Source: Staphylococcus microti
GTDB lineage: Bacteria > Bacillota > Bacilli > Staphylococcales > Staphylococcaceae
NCBI RefSeq assembly: GCF_000934465.1
Contig: NZ_JXWY01000033.1
Location: forward strand, 62,001 to 126,000
Direction: 5' to 3'
Length of the DNA: 64,000 nucleotides
A model generated the notes under the pieces. The model ran no database searches. It worked only from the letters and a program-made list of their open reading frames with translations, and was not told the origin of the DNA. A program made the translations under genes and the position numbers. Of this stretch, positions 49,078 through 58,096 are shown piece by piece. The stretch's first letter is position 1. Each line of letters opens with the position of its first letter.

Positions 49078-49092
49078 GTGTTGGGGTGTTTT
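49078..49092. terminator. Right half of a split terminator
   Basis: GTGTTGGGGTGTTTT complements AAAACACCCTGACAC at 46465-46479 across the inserted segment. Confidence 0.55.
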
Positions 49093-49100
49093 CGTCGTTA

Positions 49101-51152
49101 TTAGAACGTAATCAGTGATTTGAGTGATTCTGGATCTTTGTAAGATGTGAAAATAATGGTTTTGTCGCGACCTCTTATATAGCCGCTTTTGAAATCGCCA
49201 CCCATAATAAATGAATTGCCAAAACGGAAGAGATCATATTGATAGTCTTTCAATATTTTGTATAAGTCATGCACAGAATAAGTTTGGCGTTCTTTCTTCA
49301 TAAAACGTCCTGTTAAATTGACCGTTACACACGGATCAAAATCATATTTTTCGATTAACGCACGTGTATATTTACTGCGATTCGCAAAGTTTTCAAAGAG
49401 ACGATCGGATAACTCATACAATACGGATGGATATGGACTTTGTGTAACATGCTTCAACAGTTCGTACATCGTCATCTCTCTGCCCGTATAGAATGTTTTA
49501 TTGTTCGTACCCCATTCTTTCAGTGGGCGTGATGTATTTGTCACTTTTTGATCAGCCGCATAGAGATAGAAAATGAGAGGGCTTAAGCCATCTACCGTCA
49601 TAGAGTTTCTATCGTTGACTGCTCTGTCAATTTCCAATGTTTCGTTATCGACAATTAAATAACTTTGTCCAAGGCGGCGCATTTCATTAAATAGTTCGTC
49701 ATGTTCATACTTTGTTCTATTTGCTGATAGCACATGTGGTAACTTACGTGCAACTTCTGGGAAGTCCGTCCCACCACTTGAAGACTTCATTAACGTTACA
49801 GAATCTTCGTTACATAAGAATTTCAAGTCGTTCATCATGACTTCTTTACTTGCATACCAAGTGATGTGTTTGTTTTTAATATTGCCAACTACCGGACGCA
49901 AGTCGTTGTCTAAGCATAAAATATAGTCCGCATTCGATTCTGATAAAACTGGCACTAACTCTTGGTGGATTTCTCGAGATTTGTGTCCCAAGTCATTAAT
50001 TTTACCAAGAGCAATAATTTTATTGCCTTTGAAAAAGCGTGTCTGTGTATCGAATACTTTAATCGCATTGATCATCGCAGGTAACGACGCGTTATGTGTA
50101 TCATCAATCAATGTTAATTGGTGTGTCTGTGTTTGCACCGGTTTCATATTCAGTATTTTTGTGAATGGTTGGAAGTCTTTTAAGTGTTCCGCATTAACTT
50201 TCACGTTTAGTTTTTTCAATGCAAGTAGAGCAGCAAGTGTGTTAGAAATCATACCCGAACTGATTGTATTGAGTTCATATGTTTGTAGCGTGTCGTTTTC
50301 TTGAATGCCGAAGCGGACAACACCTTTTTGATATTGAATAAATTCAGGCGTTAAGTCTGCGTCTGATGATGTCGCAATAGAGTATGTGTAGACATGTTGT
50401 GTTTTTTCTGACGCTTGTTGTTTCAGAAAGTCTACAAATAATGTGTCGCCATTAATAATCGCAATGCCATCTTCAGATAAACCGTTAAACAATCTGGCTT
50501 TTAGCTTGGCAATCTCTTCAATGCTTTTGAATGATGAAAAGTGTGCAGCACCGATACCTGTCACAACTGCAACGTCTGGGCGTAAGTTTACAGCGGTGTC
50601 TTCAATATAGTTAATCGCATTTAATGACGTTTCGATTACCGCAAAGTCAGGGTTTTTCACTAATTTCAACATATTAGAGTAAATCGCACCACGAACGTTA
50701 TTGTTCCCGCGGTTTTCTAATACATCATAATCTTGTAATAAGGATGCGGTAATCATACGTGTCGAACTTTTACCCATTGAACCTGTAATGGCAATGAGTG
50801 GATTCGTATATTGATTACGAATATAAATCGCTAATGTTTTTAAAGAAGCGACAGAATCCTCGATAATAATTTGTGGGATCGGGTATTTCAACCCTTGCAC
50901 TTCTTTTTCCGTAATGATGAGTCCGATGTCCTCCTGCTCGAGGTTAATCATGTCATTTCCGTCGGCTGCCCCTTTACCACGACCTAAAAAGCGTGACCAC
51001 GTTTCTCTGTTAGGTGAAAAGTATGCGGTTTGTTTAGAGTTAACGTAGTGAAAAATCGTTTCAAAGTCATTGATAATGTTGTCTTCATTGTGTGCATCAA
51101 CGTTGATCGTTCTACCATTAAGAATAGAATTAATTTGTTTAATTGATAACAT
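49101..51152 (-). CDS. Mur-ligase-like protein with C-terminal degenerate DD-peptidase-like domain
   Basis: A 683-aa protein. Residues about 100-470 form a MurF-type ligase: ATP loop ITGSMGKSST near 140, NNVRGAI, AVVTGIGAAHFSSF, LTLIDDTHNASLPAM, and LGKINDLGHKSREIH. Residues about 485-680 resemble a penicillin-binding/S11 peptidase fold in order (YLIVDNETLEIDRA; NSMTVDGLSPL; MTMYELLKHV; CVTVNLTGRF; GDFKSGYIRG). The SxxK lysine is replaced (SMTV), so peptidase activity is doubtful. The substrate of the ligase half is unknown; a cell-wall peptide role is inferred. Start has AGGAGTAACAC before ATG. Confidence 0.7.
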   Translation of the reverse strand: MLSIKQINSILNGRTINVDAHNEDNIINDFETIFHYVNSKQTAYFSPNRETWSRFLGRGKGAADGNDMINLEQEDIGLIITEKEVQGLKYPIPQIIIEDSVASLKTLAIYIRNQYTNPLIAITGSMGKSSTRMITASLLQDYDVLENRGNNNVRGAIYSNMLKLVKNPDFAVIETSLNAINYIEDTAVNLRPDVAVVTGIGAAHFSSFKSIEEIAKLKARLFNGLSEDGIAIINGDTLFVDFLKQQASEKTQHVYTYSIATSSDADLTPEFIQYQKGVVRFGIQENDTLQTYELNTISSGMISNTLAALLALKKLNVKVNAEHLKDFQPFTKILNMKPVQTQTHQLTLIDDTHNASLPAMINAIKVFDTQTRFFKGNKIIALGKINDLGHKSREIHQELVPVLSESNADYILCLDNDLRPVVGNIKNKHITWYASKEVMMNDLKFLCNEDSVTLMKSSSGGTDFPEVARKLPHVLSANRTKYEHDELFNEMRRLGQSYLIVDNETLEIDRAVNDRNSMTVDGLSPLIFYLYAADQKVTNTSRPLKEWGTNNKTFYTGREMTMYELLKHVTQSPYPSVLYELSDRLFENFANRSKYTRALIEKYDFDPCVTVNLTGRFMKKERQTYSVHDLYKILKDYQYDLFRFGNSFIMGGDFKSGYIRGRDKTIIFTSYKDPESLKSLITF

Positions 51153-51359
51153 AATGTGTTACTCCTATAATAATATGAATCGTTCACTTGTAATTATATC
51201 ATATCCAATTAGTTGTACAGCTTGCAATACTACTTTTGTTTAAAAATTATTTTTCTAGTTATTGTATTCAAAAAACAAATAGCGTGCAAGAAGTGGCATT
51301 GTGAAAATAACTTGTTATGTCAAGGTTTTGGATAATAATCTATATCGTTATCAAATGAA

Positions 51360-51422
51360 ATGATGACATAAAAAAGCGTGTCGAACCATTTGAACGACAC
51401 GCTTTATACTATGTTTGGATAA
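51360..51422 (-). terminator. Terminator of the YibE/YibF operon
   Basis: On the minus strand AAAGCGTGTCGTTC...GAACGACACGCTTT forms a hairpin (GAACGACACGC at 51389-51400) followed by T-rich sequence near 51370, downstream of the stop at 51425. Confidence 0.7.
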
Positions 51423-51424
51423 TA

Positions 51425-52237
51425 TTAATGTTCGTTTGAATTTTGTGCAGAAGTCGTAGAGGCGTGCGCAGGTAGGAAAGGCAAATGTGCACTGCGTTTG
51501 AGTAACCATGCCGTGACAAAGGCGGTCATCGGAATACACATTGCAATCGCAATTCCGCCAAGTGCAATTGTAATGACTTCTTGTGTGAACAGTTTGGCGT
51601 TGATCAAGTGTCCGAAACTGTAATCTAAGTTGAAAAACCAAAATAACAACGTCAAAGAGCCACCTAAAAATGCCAGATAAATCGTGTTGGCAGACGTTGC
51701 GAGAATTTCTCTACCAACACGCATGCCAGAAATGAACAGTTGACGCTGTGTTAACGTCGGATTCGTCAACTGCAACTCATAAACAGGAGAACTGATTGTA
51801 ATGGCTAAGTCAATCACTGCAGCAATCACTGCTAAAATAACGGTGAAAATCATAAATTGTGTCATGTCGATACCAATATTTAATGAGAAGACATAGGTTT
51901 CGTCTTGTTCTTCAGGCGTGAATCCTTGTAAGTGTCCGAAATGTACGGAGCAATAAATGGCACCAAGCATGAGAACAGTTGTTACTAAACTGGCGATAAA
52001 CGCCGCAATGGTCTTAATATTGAAACCATTGAGTAAAAACAGATTCACCGCAGCAATCAATAGGCAGAAAATAATACTCATTACATAAATAGGGGCGCCG
52101 AACATGATGAAGAGCACAGTAACAAATAAAATGACGAAATTCAAAAACAGTGTCAGAAAGGAAACCATCCCTGTTTTGCCACCAAAAAGCCACATCAGTA
52201 CGCATAAGATGACCGTCAATATAAAGAGTGCATTCAT
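51425..52237 (-). CDS. YibE/YibF-family membrane protein (second of pair)
   Basis: A 270-aa protein with about seven to eight hydrophobic helices. It carries the family segment GAIYCSVHFG, then ITISSPVYELQLTNPTLTQRQLFISGMRVGREIL, which in YibE/F proteins joins two helices. ATG 52237 is chosen because AAAGGAGG precedes it; the longer frame reads into the upstream gene. It overlaps that gene by 4 bp and works as a pair with it. Biochemical role is not established. Confidence 0.8.
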   Translation of the reverse strand: MNALFILTVILCVLMWLFGGKTGMVSFLTLFLNFVILFVTVLFIMFGAPIYVMSIIFCLLIAAVNLFLLNGFNIKTIAAFIASLVTTVLMLGAIYCSVHFGHLQGFTPEEQDETYVFSLNIGIDMTQFMIFTVILAVIAAVIDLAITISSPVYELQLTNPTLTQRQLFISGMRVGREILATSANTIYLAFLGGSLTLLFWFFNLDYSFGHLINAKLFTQEVITIALGGIAIAMCIPMTAFVTAWLLKRSAHLPFLPAHASTTSAQNSNEH

Positions 52238-53346
52238 TGTACGCGACCTCCTTTCCATTCGTACCAAAAGCGCATAAAGAGAATCGTTAATGGAACGGTT
52301 AACACGATGCCAATACCACCTGTCAGTGCACGACAAATTTCTAATGACCAGTTCATAGAAATACTATATGTGAGGGTATTACCATTTTTTAAAAACAGTA
52401 ACAGCATCGGTAAGCCACCTGCTAAATATGAAAACAACAAGATGTTTGTCATCGTTCCCATAATATCTTTACCGATATTTTGACCCGCTTTTAGCCAGCG
52501 TTGCATGCTAATCGTTGGCGTGCGTTGCAAAATTTCATACATACCGCTTGATATTGTAATTGCCACGTCCATAACGGCGCCGAGTGTCCCAACGAGAACG
52601 GATGTTAGAAAAATCATTTTAGGTTGAACAGTTAAGAAACTCATCGTTTCGTATTTAATACCTTGGCTATTTGTAAAGGTAATAACGAGCCAAGCGATAC
52701 CAACACAAATAAACGTTCCGAGTAGCGTTGCGATAACAGTCACGACAGTTCGTGTTTGCCAACCGATAACGAGCGTCAGTGTCAATATTGTCGCGAGTGT
52801 GACGGCAAGGCTCATTAATAAAAATAAGTTTAAGTTCGGGTGTTGGTTATATAACCATACAGCGATTAAAATAGCCCCCGTGTTCATCAGAAGTGAGACG
52901 ATGGACTGTAAGCCAATGCGTTCGCCAATAATCAATAGTGAAAGTAAGAACACACTGACAATTGTTACAACAAGTGTGTCTCGCTTTTTCTCAACAATAT
53001 AAGCGTCGCCATTAGATGCATTGACGTGTAGTAACAGACGATCGCCTTTGTGATAAGGCTGAGCCTCGGTATGAGAAGCATTATATTGATGTTCTACTTG
53101 AACAGTTTCGCCTTTTTTGGACGTATTTAAAAGTTTGATTGCGAGTTTGTCTGTATAATGTGTATCTCGATTGTGTTGTGCATCTACCGTATGTTTACTT
53201 TGATGGTCAACCACTTGTGTGACTTCTCCGATAGGTGTTTGATAGAACGTTGCGTTATAACGTGTAAAGAGAATCATCGCAATTGCTAAAATAAAGCAAA
53301 GACTTATTGCGATACGCCAAGGTTTTTGAAATAATCGACGAACCAA
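52234..53346 (-). CDS. YibE/YibF-family membrane protein (first of pair)
   Basis: A 370-aa protein. An N-terminal helix (about 13-28) is followed by an exposed domain of some 95 residues (VTQVVDHQSKHTVDAQHN onward; VQVEHQYNAS; GDRLLLHV). About seven to eight further helices follow, with ITISSGMYEILQRTPTISMQRWLKAGQNIGKDI in the family position. The start is TTG 53346, eight bases after GAGGAG. The pair resembles the YibE/F proteins annotated across Firmicutes; transport is possible but unproven. Confidence 0.8.
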   Translation of the reverse strand: MVRRLFQKPWRIAISLCFILAIAMILFTRYNATFYQTPIGEVTQVVDHQSKHTVDAQHNRDTHYTDKLAIKLLNTSKKGETVQVEHQYNASHTEAQPYHKGDRLLLHVNASNGDAYIVEKKRDTLVVTIVSVFLLSLLIIGERIGLQSIVSLLMNTGAILIAVWLYNQHPNLNLFLLMSLAVTLATILTLTLVIGWQTRTVVTVIATLLGTFICVGIAWLVITFTNSQGIKYETMSFLTVQPKMIFLTSVLVGTLGAVMDVAITISSGMYEILQRTPTISMQRWLKAGQNIGKDIMGTMTNILLFSYLAGGLPMLLLFLKNGNTLTYSISMNWSLEICRALTGGIGIVLTVPLTILFMRFWYEWKGGRVQ

Positions 53347-53520
53347 ATGATTTCGCTCCTCTCGTGATGAAAATGAATAAAATAAGCGTATCTTAGTAAA
53401 GGCGGAATATCAAATGGTAGCATTGTAAAGCCTTTATGAACGAGGTGTGAAATTTTTTTGAAAAATAGTGTTGACATTGTACGCTGGCTATAATATTATA
53501 GTTATTGTGTTCGATGACAT

Positions 53521-53613
53521 GGAGGAATACCCAAGTCCGGCTGAAGGGATCGGTCTTGAAAACCGACAGGGGCTTAACGGCTCGCGGGGGTTCGAATCCC
53601 TCTTCCTCCGCCA
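53521..53613 (+). tRNA. tRNA-Ser (anticodon UGA)
   Basis: A 93-nt gene including an encoded CCA end. The acceptor stem GGAGGAA/TTCCTCC closes. The anticodon stem TCGGT/ACCGA holds loop CTTGAAA, giving anticodon TGA at 53557-53559. The long variable arm is typical of serine tRNA, and the T arm GGGGG-TTCGAAT-CCC is normal. Confidence 0.97.
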
Positions 53614-53650
53614 TTAAAAGTAAAATCCAAGACTAAATAGATAAAAAGTA

Positions 53651-53664
53651 CTGGAATATTCCAG
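53651..53664. repeat. 14-bp perfect palindrome after tRNA-Ser
   Basis: CTGGAATATTCCAG, 37 bp after the tRNA 3' end. It has no T-run, so it is not a terminator by itself. It may be an operator or processing site. Confidence 0.4.
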
Positions 53665-53674
53665 AACACAGAAA

Positions 53675-53712
53675 AGAAGTTTCTCATGAAAGCATGAGGA
53701 GCTTCTTTTTTT
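53675..53712 (+). terminator. Terminator of the tRNA-Ser transcript
   Basis: AGAAG...CTCATG-AAAG-CATGAG...CTTCT followed by a T-run. Confidence 0.85.
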
Positions 53713-54029
53713 CGTCTTTATAGACATGTGTAGGGTTGTCGTTCACAATCTCTTTGGCAAGACGGATGTGTTATGTGTACCCCAAATAAAAAGGATCTAC
53801 AACACGTAATTACTTTCGTGCAAAAGCTCTAAAGTTTAATTCATATTTTATTTAGTCTGAAACCAAATATTATAAGTTACTAAAAATATGATGTTGCAAG
53901 AACAAGTATTGAACAATATATACTGGTTTTAATTACATATTTTCGAGATGAATCTATCCTTCTGTGCAGTTTAAAGATTTTACAAAACAATAGTTTTTTA
54001 TTACTTCTTTTGGCATTATCAAAAACTAT
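53713..54029. other. A+T-rich promoter region of the Sdr adhesin
   Basis: About 320 bp without a coding frame. It should contain the adhesin promoter, but no single -35/-10 pair stands out. Confidence 0.35.
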
Positions 54030-54061
54030 AAGTTGTTAGACAAAAGTATTTTTAACAACTT
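54030..54061 (+). promoter_or_regulatory. Leader hairpin before the Sdr gene
   Basis: AAGTTGTTA at 54030-54038 pairs with TAACAACTT at 54053-54061 (9 bp, 14-nt loop). It lies 15 bp before the GGGAGGAA ribosome site. Possible operator or mRNA structure controlling surface-protein synthesis. Confidence 0.45.
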
Positions 54062-54092
54062 GAGTTACAAGTGAAGCGGGAGGAATGTAATA

Positions 54093-57000
54093 ATGACACA
54101 GAAGAAAAAACCTGGCAGTCATAGACTTGACTTTTTGCCTAACAGGTTGAATAAGTATTCGATTAGAAAATTCACAGTAGGCACAGCATCTATTTTAGTA
54201 GGTGCAACTTTGTTATTTGGATTAAATGAAGAAGCGAGAGCGGATGAAGTGACAGACGGCACAAGTGCTGCAGCTCAAGAAGTTGGCGATGCACAAGGGG
54301 AAGCACCTGTTACAGAAGCGTCAGTAGAAAATAACGAAGTAGCTGAAGAAACATCTGATGTATCAACAAATGCAGAAGATACAGCAGTTGAAGCAGAAAC
54401 AACAAGTGATGAAGTAACAGAACCAGTCGTGAAAGAAACGCCAGCGACTGAAGATGAAACACCTGTTGCTGATGAAGCAGTGACTAAAGAAGTTGCTGAG
54501 TCAGCTCATGACAAAACGGAAACAACTGAAAAAGAAACAACAAATGTTGAACCTAAAACAGAAGCGGTTGTTCAATCAGTAGAGGCGCCAAAAGCTGCAA
54601 CGAGAACAACAAGCACGCGTTCAATTACGCATGGTACAGCTTTCCGTGCAGCTGGTAATGCAACGAATGAAGGGTCTGGGCAACTTGTAAACGATGCAGT
54701 TGTCATGGACGGTTTCAAGATTGATAACGAACCTTTCTATCCAAACAGTGGGGATTCATTAAACTTTAGTGGTAAATTTAGAGTTGAAGGCAGTGTTCGA
54801 GAAAATGACTACTTTACGTTTGTTATTCCACATAATTTAAGTCTTGATGGTGACATCGACTATTCAAATATTAATAATACGTATGTGTTACCTGATTTAT
54901 ATAGTAAGACTGGGGAAGTTGTTGCGAAAGGTTACTACGATACAGTAAGTAAAGTCGGTAAATACTTCTTCACAGACTATGTAAACGACAAAGACGATGT
55001 TTCAGGTCAATTTACATTACCAATTTTCTCAGATCGTATGAATTCACAGAGAAATGGTGTATATAACGTTGACTTTGATATGGCCGGCGAACATTACAGA
55101 GGAAATGTAGAGATTGATTACGGTAATCCTGCGCAAGGTCATGACGTATACTTTGGTGCGAATACAACATCGACAATTACAGATATTGATGTGGATTCAG
55201 GTAAAAATGAATACAAACAAACCGTTTACGTTAACCCAATGGGTCATGATGCAAGAGGCACAATGTTAACAATTCAAGGTTACAAAGAAGACCCAACGAA
55301 GAGTGCAACAGTAATTAGCCAAGATAAAACGAATTTAAGAATCTATGAAGTGAAAGATAGAACAAAAATCACAGATAGTTACTATATTGATCCAAATAAC
55401 CCTAACTACATTGATGTGACAGATGATGTGTTACCGTATGTAACGTACAACAACGACAACTCATTAAGCATCAACTTTGGTGATATTACTAAAACATACG
55501 CAATCACTGTTGACGGTCACTATGTGAAAAATGGTGAAAATGTGCGTACACGTGTCATCATGGAAACAGTAGAACGTGAGACAGGCGATAGAAGTTCTTT
55601 CTACTGGGATAATGAAAACTTCATGTATTCTGGTTCGGGTAATGCGGACGGTAACCAACATAGAGAACCAAAAGTAAGATTAGGTGACTATGTATGGGAA
55701 GATACAAATAAAGACGGTGTCCAAGATGTTAATGAACGCGGGATTGCCGGTGTAACGGTTATTTTGAAAAATGATCGTGGCGAAGAAATCGACCGTACAA
55801 CGACAGACCATAGCGGTAGATATATCTTTGAAGAATTAGACAAAGGTTTTTACACAGTCGAATTTGAAACGCCAGAAGGTTATGTGCCAACAGGTGTAAA
55901 TCAAGGTGGCAACTACGAAAAAGACTCAGATGGTCTTGTAGTTGAAGTTGATCTTGAAGAAGATGATTTATCAATCGACTCAGGTTTCTATAAAGATGAT
56001 TCTGATGCAGATGCAGATTCTGATGCGGACTCAGATTCGGACAGTGACTCGGATTCAGATAGCGACTCTGACTCAGATAGTGACTCAGATTCGGACAGCG
56101 ACTCAGACTCAGATTCAGACAGTGATTCGGATTCAGACAGTGATTCGGATTCAGACAGCGACTCTGACTCAGACAGTGACTCTGACTCAGATTCAGACAG
56201 TGATTCCGACTCAGACAGCGACTCAGACTCAGATAGTGACTCGGATTCAGACAGTGATTCCGACTCAGACAGCGATTCTGACTCAGATAGCGACTCGGAT
56301 TCCGATAGTGATTCAGATTCAGACAGCGACTCCGATTCGGACAGTGATTCGGATTCAGACAGCGACTCCGACTCAGATAGCGACTCAGATTCGGATAGTG
56401 ATTCCGACTCCGATAGCGACTCGGATTCAGATTCAGACAGTGACTCCGACTCAGATTCAGACAGTGACTCAGATTCAGACAGCGACTCAGACTCAGATAG
56501 CGACTCGGATTCAGACAGCGATTCTGACTCAGACAGTGACTCAGATTCGGACAGTGATTCGGACTCAGATAGCGACTCCGATTCGGACAGTGATTCGGAT
56601 TCGGATAGTGATTCCGACTCCGATAGCGACTCAGATTCGGATAGTGATTCCGACTCCGATAGTGACTCGGATTCAGATAGCGATTCCGACTCGGATAGCG
56701 ACTCAGACTCAGACAGCGACTCGGATAGCGACTCAGACTCAGACAGCGACTCGGATAGCGACTCAGACTCAGACAGCGACTCGGATAGCGATTCCGACTC
56801 AGATAGCGACTCGGACTCAGATAGTGATTCAGACTCAGACAGTGACTCAGATTCAGATAGTGATTCAGACTCAGACAGCGACTCCGACTCAGATAGTGAC
56901 TCAGATTCCGATAGTGACTCTGACTCAGACAGTGATTCCGATTCAGACAGTGACTCTGACTCAGACAGTGACTCAGATTCAGACAGTGACTCCGACTCGG

Positions 57001-57857
57001 ACAGTGACTCCGACTCGGACAGTGACTCCGACTCGGATAGCGATTCCGACTCAGACAGTGATTCTGACTCAGATAGCGACTCAGACTCAGACAGTGACTC
57101 GGATTCAGATAGCGATTCCGATTCAGACAGCGATTCAGACTCAGACAGTGATTCCGATTCAGACAGCGACTCAGACTCAGACAGTGATTCAGACTCAGAC
57201 AGCGACTCAGATTCGGACAGTGACTCGGATTCAGACAGCGACTCTGACTCAGATAGTGACTCAGACTCAGATAGCGATTCGGATTCAGATAGCGATTCAG
57301 ACTCAGATAGTGACTCAGACTCAGATAGCGATTCGGATTCGGACAGTGATTCGGACTCAGATAGCGACTCCGACTCAGATAGTGACTCGGATTCAGACAG
57401 CGATTCTGACTCCGACAGTGATTCAGACTCAGATAGCGATTCAGACTCAGATAGTGACTCTGACTCCGACAGTGACTCTGACTCAGATAGCGACTCCGAT
57501 TCAGACAGTGATTCAGACTCAGATAGCGACTCTGATTCAGACAGTGACTCTGACTCCGACAGTGACTCTGACTCAGATAGCGATTCAGACTCAGATAGTG
57601 ACTCTGATTCCGATAGTGACTCAGACTCAGATAGCGACTCTGATTCGGACAGCGATTCTGACTCAGATAGTGATTCAGACTCAGATAGCGATTCAGACTC
57701 AGATTCAGATGCTGATGCAGACCATGAGAAAGATTCACATGATCATGCATTACCTGAAACTGGTTCAGCTAGTCAAAATGCGACATTGTTTGGTTCATTG
57801 TTTGCCGCTGTAGGTTCTCTATTCTTAGTAGGATCACGTCGCAGAAAAAATAAATAG
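54093..57857 (+). CDS. Serine-aspartate repeat (Sdr) surface adhesin
   Basis: A 1254-aa MSCRAMM adhesin. It has a YSIRK signal (YSIRK at 22-26, cleavage near residue 51) and an acidic variable N1 region to about 190. N2/N3 ligand-binding domains span about 190-527, with [16 protein letters not shown] corresponding to the TYTFTDYVD motif. There is one Cna-B/Sdr-B domain (528-637, [18 protein letters not shown]). A run of about 570 Ser-Asp residues follows (638-1208), then LPETG at 1220-1224, a hydrophobic helix and RRRKNK. The single B repeat and very long SD stalk separate it from SdrC/D of S. aureus. Ligand is unknown. GGGAGGAA precedes the ATG. Confidence 0.92.
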   Translation: MTQKKKPGSHRLDFLPNRLNKYSIRKFTVGTASILVGATLLFGLNEEARADEVTDGTSAAAQEVGDAQGEAPVTEASVENNEVAEETSDVSTNAEDTAVEAETTSDEVTEPVVKETPATEDETPVADEAVTKEVAESAHDKTETTEKETTNVEPKTEAVVQSVEAPKAATRTTSTRSITHGTAFRAAGNATNEGSGQLVNDAVVMDGFKIDNEPFYPNSGDSLNFSGKFRVEGSVRENDYFTFVIPHNLSLDGDIDYSNINNTYVLPDLYSKTGEVVAKGYYDTVSKVGKYFFTDYVNDKDDVSGQFTLPIFSDRMNSQRNGVYNVDFDMAGEHYRGNVEIDYGNPAQGHDVYFGANTTSTITDIDVDSGKNEYKQTVYVNPMGHDARGTMLTIQGYKEDPTKSATVISQDKTNLRIYEVKDRTKITDSYYIDPNNPNYIDVTDDVLPYVTYNNDNSLSINFGDITKTYAITVDGHYVKNGENVRTRVIMETVERETGDRSSFYWDNENFMYSGSGNADGNQHREPKVRLGDYVWEDTNKDGVQDVNERGIAGVTVILKNDRGEEIDRTTTDHSGRYIFEELDKGFYTVEFETPEGYVPTGVNQGGNYEKDSDGLVVEVDLEEDDLSIDSGFYKDDSDADADSDADSDSDSDSDSDSDSDSDSDSDSDSDSDSDSDSDSDSDSDSDSDSDSDSDSDSDSDSDSDSDSDSDSDSDSDSDSDSDSDSDSDSDSDSDSDSDSDSDSDSDSDSDSDSDSDSDSDSDSDSDSDSDSDSDSDSDSDSDSDSDSDSDSDSDSDSDSDSDSDSDSDSDSDSDSDSDSDSDSDSDSDSDSDSDSDSDSDSDSDSDSDSDSDSDSDSDSDSDSDSDSDSDSDSDSDSDSDSDSDSDSDSDSDSDSDSDSDSDSDSDSDSDSDSDSDSDSDSDSDSDSDSDSDSDSDSDSDSDSDSDSDSDSDSDSDSDSDSDSDSDSDSDSDSDSDSDSDSDSDSDSDSDSDSDSDSDSDSDSDSDSDSDSDSDSDSDSDSDSDSDSDSDSDSDSDSDSDSDSDSDSDSDSDSDSDSDSDSDSDSDSDSDSDSDSDSDSDSDSDSDSDSDSDSDSDSDSDSDSDSDSDSDSDSDSDSDSDSDSDSDSDSDSDSDSDSDSDSDSDSDSDSDSDSDSDSDSDSDSDSDSDSDSDSDSDSDSDSDSDSDSDSDSDSDSDSDSDSDSDSDADADHEKDSHDHALPETGSASQNATLFGSLFAAVGSLFLVGSRRRKNK
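56005..57717 (+). repeat. SD-coding tandem repeat tract
   Basis: About 1.7 kb of GAYTCN GAYAGY hexamers and variants coding for alternating Asp and Ser. It is prone to slippage and recombination, so its length is likely to vary between isolates and to be mis-assembled from short reads. Large antisense open frames here are repeat artefacts. Confidence 0.95.
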
Positions 57858-57996
57858 TATAAGATGTAATATTTGTGGATGTTTTGAAGATTTCATATGA
57901 TGGTCAGTGATATAAGGGTGCATATGACTGATATAAGTTAAATACTTTTTAACGACATCAATGTATTTTCATTATGGGTTACGGTGTATTACAGTT

Positions 57997-58029
57997 AAGA
58001 GTGAGGCATTTTGGTGTCTCACTCTTTCT
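57997..58029 (+). terminator. Terminator of the Sdr gene
   Basis: AAGAGTGAG / CTCACTCTT followed by TCT-rich sequence. Confidence 0.75.
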
Positions 58030-58096
58030 ATTAAGGATTGCAGAAATGCGCAAATACTTGTAAAGTATAGTAAATGATACTTAAAGGAGAAAAGAT

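Noticed and set aside
55759-57813. Very long open frames on both strands over the SD tract (663 and 623 aa)
   Set aside because: They are low-complexity reading-frame shadows of the Ser-Asp repeat and have no start signals or plausible protein composition.
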